From positions 1 to 30,595 of the forward strand of contig CAZIWA010000064.1 in NCBI GenBank assembly GCA_964542875.1: a stretch of DNA of 30,595 bases. The letters run 5' to 3'. Source of the stretch: CAZGOM01 sp964542875. Its GTDB lineage: Bacteria > Planctomycetota > Phycisphaerae > Phycisphaerales > Phycisphaeraceae. Each line of letters begins with the position of its first letter. Position 1 is the stretch's first letter. Positions 30,120-30,595 of this stretch are shown piece by piece. Under the pieces are notes generated by a model. It did no database searches. It was given only the letters and a program-made list of their open reading frames with translations, and was not told where the DNA came from. The position numbers were made by a program, and so were the translations under genes.

Positions 30120-30595
30120 TTAGACCGTTGCCGCGTAGTAAGCCGGGAGGGGTTCGCCCTGCTTCTTCCAATGGGCGATGATTTCCTGGGATTTACCAGC
30201 AGAATTCAGGACCTGCAGCTTGCGGCGGACCATGCTGATGATGGCTTCCTTGGCGGGGCCAAGGTAGTTGCGGGGGTCGAACTCGGCGGGCTTGGTGGCG
30301 AAGACTTCGCGGATTTTGGCCGTCATGGCCAGGCGAAGGTCGGTATCGATGTTGACTTTGCACACGCCGTATTTGCGGACGGCCATGGCGATCTGGTCTT
30401 CGGGGACGCCCTTTGCGTTGGGCATGTTGCCGCCGTATTTGTTGACCAGATCGATGAATTCCTGGGGGACGGAGGAGGAACCGTGCATGACCAGGGGGAG
30501 ACCGGGGCAGGTCTTCATGATCTCTTCGATCCGGTTGAAGGCGAGCTTGGCTTCGTGCTTGAACTTGAATGCGCCGTGGCTGGTGCCGATGGCGA
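30120..30595 (-). CDS. fba: Fructose-bisphosphate aldolase, class II (3' part, runs off the window)
   Basis: The last 158 or so residues of a class II, zinc-dependent aldolase that interconverts fructose 1,6-bisphosphate with dihydroxyacetone phosphate and glyceraldehyde 3-phosphate in glycolysis and gluconeogenesis. Visible motifs are AIGTSHGAFKF at the cut edge (with a zinc-ligand-region His), LVMHGSSSVPQEF (the second His region), GVCKVNIDTDLRLAMTAKIRE (Asn and Asp contacts to substrate) and FDPRNYLGPAKEAI. The NIDTD block identifies the long class II type. An internal ATG at 30518 is not the real start, because family sequence continues upstream to 30595. The N-terminal half lies outside the window. 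Confidence 0.93.
   Translation of the reverse strand, partial: AIGTSHGAFKFKHEAKLAFNRIEEIMKTCPGLPLVMHGSSSVPQEFIDLVNKYGGNMPNAKGVPEDQIAMAVRKYGVCKVNIDTDLRLAMTAKIREVFATKPAEFDPRNYLGPAKEAIISMVRRKLQVLNSAGKSQEIIAHWKKQGEPLPAYYAATV

Noticed and set aside
1..30595. CRISPR array, rRNA operon, prophage or intact insertion sequence
   Set aside because: No regularly spaced repeats, rRNA-like sequence, phage structural genes or full transposase with paired terminal repeats were seen.

Overview
The window looks like chromosomal DNA from a GC-rich Planctomycetota, probably Phycisphaerae-like. The case rests on three separate prepilin-like secreted proteins with the FT(I/L)(V/I)ELLVVI leader and a late DG motif, a sulfatase pair, LacI and Gfo/Idh sugar genes, and many starts with weak or absent Shine-Dalgarno sites. 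This is inference from gene content; there is no rRNA or marker phylogeny here. Coding density is high and most long antisense ORFs are GC-driven shadows.

Layout. 0.2-4.4 kb: a beta-helix (pectate-lyase-like) protein divergent from a DoxX membrane protein, then purQ, then a self-regulated arsR / tandem AHSA1 operon with a consensus promoter, a palindrome at the predicted start site and a strong terminator. 4.5-6.7 kb: a secreted heparinase/alginate-lyase-type polysaccharide lyase. 7.0-10.6 kb: circularly permuted ATP-grasp, alpha-E and transglutaminase-like genes, a conserved but chemically unresolved amide/peptide-forming set. 10.6-12.4 kb: a two-gene operon of a glycine-zipper protein and a 57-residue DUF1328 membrane protein, a broken REP-associated transposase and a small membrane protein. 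12.4-17.0 kb: a histidine phosphatase, a WbsX/GH99-like protein behind a prepilin-like gene, and a membrane M48 protease. 17.2-19.8 kb: an anchored helical-repeat protein and a processive GT2 glycosyltransferase in one operon.

20.0-29.4 kb reads as a glycan-use region: a prepilin-like gene with a LacI-type palindrome in its promoter, a CBM9-like secreted protein, tRNA-Leu(CAA), a LacI regulator divergent from a Gfo/Idh/MocA oxidoreductase, two paralogous secreted sulfatases, an anchored ankyrin protein whose stop overlaps the ribosome site of a sulfatase, and a third prepilin-like gene at the head of that run. The window ends with a small probable lipoprotein and the 3' part of a class II fructose-bisphosphate aldolase gene.

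The most interesting points are the ATP-grasp/alpha-E/transglutaminase set, the repeated pairing of pseudopilin-like genes with secreted glycan-active genes, an operator-like motif shared by two distant promoters, and a repeat-derived segment translated inside the WbsX gene. No CRISPR array, rRNA, prophage or intact insertion sequence is visible.
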